Assembly (NCBI GenBank): GCA_038496445.1
Contig: JALMLS010000490.1
Coordinates: forward strand, 1 to 23,653
Source: Trichosphaerium sp. ATCC 40318
Lineage: Eukaryota > Discosea > Flabellinia > Trichosidae
DNA length: 23,653 bases
Reading direction: 5' to 3'
This document shows positions 18,020 through 23,653 of the stretch, in pieces. The stretch's first letter is position 1. Every line of letters starts with the position of its first letter. The notes beneath the pieces were generated by a model. That model saw only the letters and a program-made list of their open reading frames with translations, did not search any database and had not been told where the DNA came from. The position numbers were made by a program, and so were the translations under genes.

Positions 18020-19653
18020 ATGGAACACCTGCCAAGGGAGATTCGTGAGGCGGTTCTAGAGCAATTAGCGCCGGCGTACTTCCTACAGCTCAGATTGGTT
18101 TCAAAACAAATGGCTTGCTATGTCGGTGCCATGAAACAATGGGTGGTAAGGCCAATAAGCTGAAAAACCTTTCAACTAAATTTAAACTTTGAAAACCAAA
18201 CGTTAAACCGTTTAATTCCTATTCTATCTGCTATCCACGCATTAACCACAACATAGGATCTATCAACTTTATTTAAAGCGATATTGCTACCCGTGGATAT
18301 GCCTAAAACATTAGTCACGCGTCTAATTCATGATAACTGCGGAAATGTACGCGTTTGGAATTTTTCTTTTGGTTTTACGTTTTCATTTTATGTACCGCTT
18401 ACAATACAATCTACGTCTACTTACAAGTACTCCAATGGCTTTTTTCCGATACAGTTTTTTTTACAGCTCAAAAAACAAATTACTAACACCTCACTATGTA
18501 GCTATATTTCACTTCCAGCAGGAGCAGAACAGTTGTAAAGATAACAGATTCTGATTGCCAAAGTGTTATAGTTGTACAAGAACAGCCCACTTCCACCCCA
18601 GAACTTCTGTGTGCTCGTACGTCACGCCTAAATTGCAAGGCTTTTGGCATGTCAAAAGTTTTTTGCCAACCAAACACCGCCAACTCCGGTTACCAAACAT
18701 TACTTCAACGAAGCGTGAACTTAATTTCTAACTTTCTATCAGATAAAACAGACGTTTTCTACAGTGTTAAGGTTAAAACAAAGCAAAAAGGCGATACAAT
18801 CATAAAGCATAGAATTTTAAAGTTGACACCTGGCAACAATGCATCAACGAACGGCACTTCACAAAATGAACAGGAAAATGAATTACTTGAAGAATTCCCT
18901 TCAAAATTGATGATTGTTCAAAACAGTGACGTTGTTGTTAGCTCTGTGCCGAATGCACCTGATAGCAGTGAGGACGTTGGCGCTTTTGTTCACAAATACG
19001 GGCGTTTGCCTAAAGATAAAAAGACTTATCCAAAGCGTCCTAATACCCAAGAAAGATTACGTCAAATACGAGTTCCTGATGCAATGTGCTTTGATACCCA
19101 TGGTAATCTTATACTGGCATTAGCTTCTGGAGAAGTTGTGCTACTGAACAAACATCGTATTGGTGGCGATATGAATGCACAGTGCTTATGTTGTTTGGGT
19201 TATAGACCTCTTTACATGGCGTCCAATTATTTAGGAGAACTTTTAGTGGCTACACGGGGAGATAAACTACAGACTGTTCCATTTGACTCTGCTTCTTGGC
19301 AACACCGGCGAGGTGATGTATCACACATTGACGCAAACGGTAACTCTACAGTTGTGTGCACATATGACGTGGAGAAACATTCTCCATCGAGCGTAGTGCG
19401 TGGTGTAGCCGTTGATCAACGCGGTGATTTTTATTATGCTACAAGCAGTCACGTGATAAAGGTGTACAGAGAAACAAAAGCTTGTCTTAGGCTTAAGATA
19501 TCAGAATTGCCCTCAAACACTAGAATCCATCGTCTTACGTGCGCTGGAAACACTTTGTATTTATTAACTGTAACAAAGACTTCGGATGGCTACAACCAGC
19601 TGGTTTACAAGATAAATGTTGCCGGTTGCAATGTCACGATTAAAAATACATGA
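18020..19653 (+). CDS. F-box protein with NHL-like propeller repeats, paralogue of the minus-strand gene
   Basis: Exons 18020-18145, 18257-18346 and 18502-19653 in phase, 455 residues. The first intron has a strong GTAAGG donor. The second (155 bp, T-rich) is less sure and could hide a small exon. The N-terminus MEHLPREIREAVLEQLAP...LRLVSKQM is a clear F-box core (residues 3-35). Residues about 125-255 are polar and probably disordered. From about 262, NHL-like units follow: VPDAMCFDTHGNLILALASG, YLGELLVATRGDKL, GVAVDQRGDFYYATSSHVIK. The ending NQLVYKINVAG parallels NLYKIKV of the neighbour at 16065. Probable SCF adaptor with a propeller as substrate or RNA binder. Confidence 0.72.
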
Positions 19654-19852
19654 TACGCCAAGTGCAGCCGCAGTGTTGCGATTTTTTTTTCTGGGCTGCT
19701 GGATTGTCGTATTAATTTTGTTAGACGTAGAAATAACAAAGTTTTTTCAAGGTGCAATTTGTAAAGTCAAATAGTTTTCTTCTTCGGTCTACTCTTTAAA
19801 CCACGTTGACACAAACTACCGCATGAAAGAACTCTAAATAGCTTCGTTTAAG

Positions 19853-22783
19853 ATGAGTACTGTTTCGTACACGTTGGGTGAAGACAAAGGTGTTATTACC
19901 AATATGTACAATTCGTTGGCTTGGTTGTCCTCATTCGCTCCCCCTGTATTCTATAGCGCCTCTGACACCACCGTGCGAAAAAATACATTATGTTGCGCGT
20001 ACAGCATTCTTATACCTATCAGACAGAAGCTACGTTCATTGAGCCTGAGTTTGAAGCAGAATCGCAAGCGCTACACAGTTTACAAGAGACACAACAGTTA
20101 TTGGCAACAAGTGCGTACCTTCAGCTTTGTAGCTCCGTTTACGGCAAAACAACACTAAATATTGCTGCAGATGGCGATAACTCGGATGCAAATGAAGCAG
20201 ATTATCTCGTAAAGCTGTCGGGTGTAGCTCATACCATACAGTATACCATCCTCGTACACAAGCGCAAAAATGATCCTAACGCTCTGTCAAGAGTAAAAGT
20301 ATGTAAAACTAATGTCAGAGTTGTAATTAACGTGTTGAAGCATATTGCCGATTTCACATTCAACGAGATAGATTTGGTGTTTAACAACTGGAACCCAAAC
20401 TCAGAAGTATCTATAATGAATAAGCTCGCTACTAATACAAATATGGCAATCTCCCAAAGGGTAGGAGGATTTTGAAAAAACACAAAATGTCAAAATGTGT
20501 CACATGACATGTGTCATTTGAAATTGAGATTTTTTTTTTTTTTTTTTGCAAATTAGCGCTCTCTTTTGACTTACCACAGATGGAAAAACTCCTACGCTCA
20601 ATACAAAAATATGTTCAACTCACAGAGGGTCGCTTTGATCCTACAATACTCGCTGCAAAGAACCTATGGGCAAAGAAATCAAAAAATAATAAAATCCCAA
20701 CACCTGAAGAAATAGCTGAAACTACTAAATCAGTGCGAATCTTTTACTGTTTAGTGTCGTATCCTGTAATAATATTTTTTTAAGGTTGGCTTCGATAAAA
20801 TCCACTTTATACATGAAAGTGGATCATTCTACAAAGAAAATAAAAGCGTACAGCTCGACTTTGGTAATAATTTTCTTATACCATTCTTACTCTATCTTCA
20901 CTAACAACTTTGTTAAGGTGGAATGATTAAAGGTCATGCAGTTGATTTAATGGGCGAAAGACTTGAAGAAATAGGGTATAAAGACTACTATGTATGTTGG
21001 GGAGGAGACATTAAGGTCAAAGGATGTGTAAGTGAGTCACTACTATGTTAGAAAGAATTACCAACACCCTAGTGCTCTCAAATAAAATCGCTCACACCTA
21101 TCCTTAGCATCCCTCTTGTAGACCTTGGCGAGTTGGTATTATTGAACCTCCTTCGGTAACTTCAATGTTTGATATATGTGTTAAGAAAGGATTCTTAACA
21201 GTAGCACCTCCGAACATGCTTAAGAAGAGAATAGAAGTATTAGACATTCAGAATGAGGCTGTAGCTACTAGCGGAGATTATTACCAAATAAGTACTACAG
21301 GTCACCATCATATCATCGACCCAGTCACAAGCAAAGGTAATCAATGAAATAAATTTATCTCAACTCACTTTTACTTTAGCTATGCACGCAACACACTCAA
21401 GTCCTTGCTCAGTAACTGTTCTTGCCACTTCTTGCGCACTTGCTGATATGGCAGCTACAGCTGCAATGACTTGCCCAACAGCGAAAGCAGCGGCTCAATG
21501 GTACGGTTTTTATCCTAAACTGGATATTAACAATCTTTAAACAAGGCTTCTTGACCTGAAAGAACAGTTGGAACTAACTAAGCACGACAATCTCATAACA
21601 AACTTTTATGTCTATGAAAGGTAAGATAAATAACTAACTTCAAAAAGTAACGTTAAAACCTAGACACTCACGTACAGTACACACTCTAGATTCCACGCTT
21701 AAGGCACCAAATGTTGAGTCGCGTGCCACACTGATGAAGAATGTCATGTCTCGTGTCGCAAAGCCTATTGCTGTTCTTACTACAAAGACACAATCAGGAC
21801 TTGACTACGCTATAACGTTATCATCAGTGTCTATTATCAACACAGATTTTTTGTATTTTAACGTCGATAAGACAAGTCTACTTCATTCGATATTACGTGA
21901 TGGAGATGACCCTAAAGCATTTTTAATTCATTTTTTATCACCAGTGCGTATACAAAACACCCCTTTTGGTTTTGGTTCCCTGAAAGAAGGCTCATTGACT
22001 TTTTTTTAGGAGCAACAAGACATCGCAGACAAATTTTCAACACCTACACTTTCAAAGAACGCTTTCGAAGGCTTTGAACGTCTACAAGGATTTGTTACAT
22101 TTCCTCAATGTTTCTTATCTGGCAGATGCGTCACATACGACTTTAAAAGCGCTGGAGATCACTCTATTGTCATAGCTAACTTCTCAGACTTCAAGCAGGT
22201 AATCAAAGAGTCATCTTATGTAAACACTGATTCTAACTTTTGTAGTCTACGCGGTCTTCTTTAACCTATGTAAAACGATCTTTCAATGCATTCAAACCTC
22301 CTAAAGAAGAGAAGACAGAAAATTCAACACCTGAAATGGTGTTACCACCTGAGCCTGTTGTATTGTTAGAACTTAAGAATGCTAAAACAAGGCTGCTAGC
22401 GAATAGTTTTGCAAGTTGCTCCTTAGACCCACCTCTTGTATCTCTCGCTTTAGAATCAAGCATTGTTACTTCAAATAATATACAAATTGGTAGCAATGCG
22501 CTAATACACATTATGTCGGAAGTACGTACACATTAACACGTGTTTTGAAATTTTTATTATTTATTGTTAATTTCTTTAGGAGCCTACTTCTTGGTTATCA
22601 TGTGACGTTGCTTTACCCGGAAACGCTTATATTGCAAGTCTATCTTGTAGGATCGTAAAATCAACACCTCTACCTGGAGAAAAACTTCAGTTAGTGGTGT
22701 TGGAAGTCCAAGGGTCACATCAAAATGACATGAGAAAAGTATCTATTCTAAAATTAATGACACTACCAGTACACAATAAATAA
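19853..22783 (+). CDS. ApbE-type FMN transferase fused to two flavin-reductase-like domains (12 exons)
   Basis: Exons: 19853-19972, 20023-20460, 20580-20732, 20785-20863, 20918-21027, 21108-21336, 21380-21500, 21546-21620, 21664-21943, 22010-22198, 22246-22521, 22580-22783. All phases match; 757 residues. Residues about 90-440 are an ApbE domain, which moves FMN from FAD to a Thr/Ser of a target flavoprotein (Mg-dependent). Visible signatures are NEIDLVFNNWNPNSEVSIMN, TEGRFDPTI, GGMIKGHAVD (264-273), a CWGGDI, CRPWRVGI, TSGD (354-357), HIIDP (368-372) and SSPCSVTVLAT. From about 445 a flavin-reductase/FMN split-barrel domain follows (RVAKPIAVLTT, ITLSSVSIINTDFLYFNV, LSPEQQDIADKFS, GDHSIVIA). 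A second, more divergent one (600-757) has NSFASCSLDPPLVSLALESS and a final SLSCRIVKSTPLPGEKLQLV. No signal peptide is evident. The fusion suggests coupled flavin handling and flavinylation. The first intron (50 bp) is the least certain. Confidence 0.85.
20530..20547 (+). repeat. T18 homopolymer in intron 2 of the ApbE-fusion gene
   Basis: Eighteen T in a row, 32 bp before the acceptor CCACAG at 20579. The same 119-bp intron also has CACATG-A-CATGTG. Probably a polypyrimidine tract and a likely place for length polymorphism. Confidence 0.7.
22775..22780 (+). promoter_or_regulatory. poly(A) signal AATAAA within the last codons
   Basis: The last two codons plus stop of the ApbE-fusion gene read AAT AAA TAA, so the only nearby AATAAA is inside the coding end. 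Compare 488-493 and 3071-3076. Confidence 0.35.
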
Positions 22784-23128
22784 TAATCCTACAACACGTA
22801 TCACTTGTAACCAACTAACTACCTTGCAATATATCACGTAAAATTATGAGTGAACTACCATCTTCCATAATAGTACTTCTTCAAAACAGGACGAGTGTAA
22901 ATACTCCAATATGTACGTTGATTACTGAAGAAAGCAATGCTATATAGAGGGTTTAGAAGCAGCCACTAACACGTATATTTTCTGAATTTCGTAACAATAA
23001 CTTGCGTTGTAATTGTGTTATCGCGTTCACCCGTTCACAACTCGGGTAAACCCGAATCGCCGACAAAAAGTCTCAAAAAAGGTAAAAGGCAAAAAAGGTA
23101 AACAGAACCACTTTTATCAACCACCAAT
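22784..23128. other. Intergenic region
   Basis: 345 bp between two plus-strand genes. It contains a 33-codon frame from ATG 22846 that I do not accept as a gene, TATATAGA at 22941, and a short inverted repeat at 23042. Purine-rich AAAAAGG repeats lie just before the next ATG. Confidence 0.4.
23042..23055. repeat. Inverted repeat TCGGGT-AA-ACCCGA
   Basis: Perfect 6-bp arms around two bases, 74 bp before the ATG at 23129. It could be a factor-binding palindrome; too short to exclude chance. Confidence 0.3.
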
Positions 23129-23653
23129 ATGCTAAAAGCAACTCATATCCTTGCTGCTTTGTTCTTTGTTGCTTGTTGCAACGCTATCTACTGCCCTCTT
23201 GTTGTTCACACGCCAGATGGCTTTGAGGAGCTTGTAGAGAGAATGCCTGAAGAGTTCTACCTTGTAGAAGAGGCAGAGCCAGCTGACGAGGAATTGTTGG
23301 ACAACTTTGAACAAAACGCCTTTGAAGACGAGGAAACAGAAGATGAGGAACTAGAGTATTATGAAGCGCTAGTAGAAGAAGTAGCGGAACAAGAACTAGC
23401 CGATGATGCAAGAAACGCTGTATCTGTATGGCAACGTGTTAATCCTGTTGTAATAACGAATGGACGCTACAATTTCGATGGTGTTGCTAATTGCGTATAC
23501 CAGCCTGTAGCACTCCGCCCTCAAGAAGATATGCCATATGACATGTTTGTTGAACTGGAAGACGTTGAGGACGTAATGTTTGAATTCTCTGGATTTAGGT
23601 TAAAGAGACTAGATCGCTCTTTCAAATATAGCTTCGCAGACAAGCAATTTACT
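23129..23653 (+). CDS. Secreted acidic protein, 5' part
   Basis: The frame is open from ATG 23129 to the end of the window (175 codons), so the 3' end is missing. Residues 1-19 are a signal peptide (MLKATHILAALFFVACCNA) with a likely cut after CNA. Residues about 30-95 are very acidic (Glu/Asp-rich, e.g. NAFEDEETEDEELEYYEALV). After that the sequence becomes mixed and folded-looking (NGRYNFDGVANCVYQPVALR, then MFEFSGFRLKRLD). I do not recognise a family. It is probably a secreted or cell-surface protein, possibly with an acidic propeptide. The minus-strand ORFs over it are shadows. Confidence 0.7.
   Translation, partial: MLKATHILAALFFVACCNAIYCPLVVHTPDGFEELVERMPEEFYLVEEAEPADEELLDNFEQNAFEDEETEDEELEYYEALVEEVAEQELADDARNAVSVWQRVNPVVITNGRYNFDGVANCVYQPVALRPQEDMPYDMFVELEDVEDVMFEFSGFRLKRLDRSFKYSFADKQFT

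Noticed and set aside
22846-22947. 33-codon plus-strand frame starting MSELPSSIIVLLQN, faintly F-box-like
   Set aside because: Too short, with no second exon found that continues it; LP-x-x-I strings arise by chance.
1-23653. Giant-virus origin, given ankyrin, F-box, MORN and LRR genes
   Set aside because: Dense short spliceosomal introns, a LINE and a fused flavin enzyme fit a nuclear genome; I see no viral core gene.

Overview
The window reads as nuclear DNA of a microbial eukaryote, a protist or an early-diverging fungus; I cannot place it more closely. Almost every gene is broken by very short GT-AG introns, about 37-70 bp with a few of 110-155 bp. Several carry a GTATGT or GTAAGT donor and a TACTAAC- or CTAAT-like branch site. 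Reading across these introns turns scattered short open frames into complete proteins, and the phases add up over as many as 17 exons. Single-exon ORFs therefore understate the gene content.

Layout. 1-488 (+): 3' end of a probable ankyrin-repeat gene. 495-1197 (-): MORN-type repeat gene, probably broken. 1681-3071 (+): F-box/LRR gene with one homopolymer frameshift. 3296-5943 (-): 17-exon gene for a secreted, single-pass membrane protein with a beta-helix-like ectodomain. 5974-12813 (-): complete non-LTR retrotransposon (LINE) with a perfect 14-bp target-site duplication, inserted 16 bp upstream of the start codon of the membrane-protein gene. 13095-15193 (+): 12-exon gene with five about 75-residue repeats and a C-terminal PD-(D/E)XK-like nuclease. 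15386-16015 (-): unrecognised gene. 16065-17498 (-) and 18020-19653 (+): divergent pair of F-box/NHL-type genes. 19853-22783 (+): 12-exon fusion of an ApbE-type FMN transferase with two flavin-reductase-like domains. 23129-23653 (+): start of a secreted acidic protein, open at the window edge.

Theme. F-box-like N-termini recur on proteins that otherwise carry different repeat types (LRR, NHL, possibly MORN). This looks like a local cluster of substrate adaptors for ubiquitin ligases, a repertoire that turns over quickly in some protists. Ankyrin, F-box, MORN and LRR proteins are also typical of giant viruses, but the dense spliceosomal introns here argue for a nuclear locus.

The most distinctive items are the three-domain flavin protein, the repeat-nuclease gene, the intron-rich membrane protein that was invisible as single ORFs, and the fresh-looking LINE upstream of it. 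All splice junctions were inferred by hand from frame, phase and splice motifs; RNA data would decide them.
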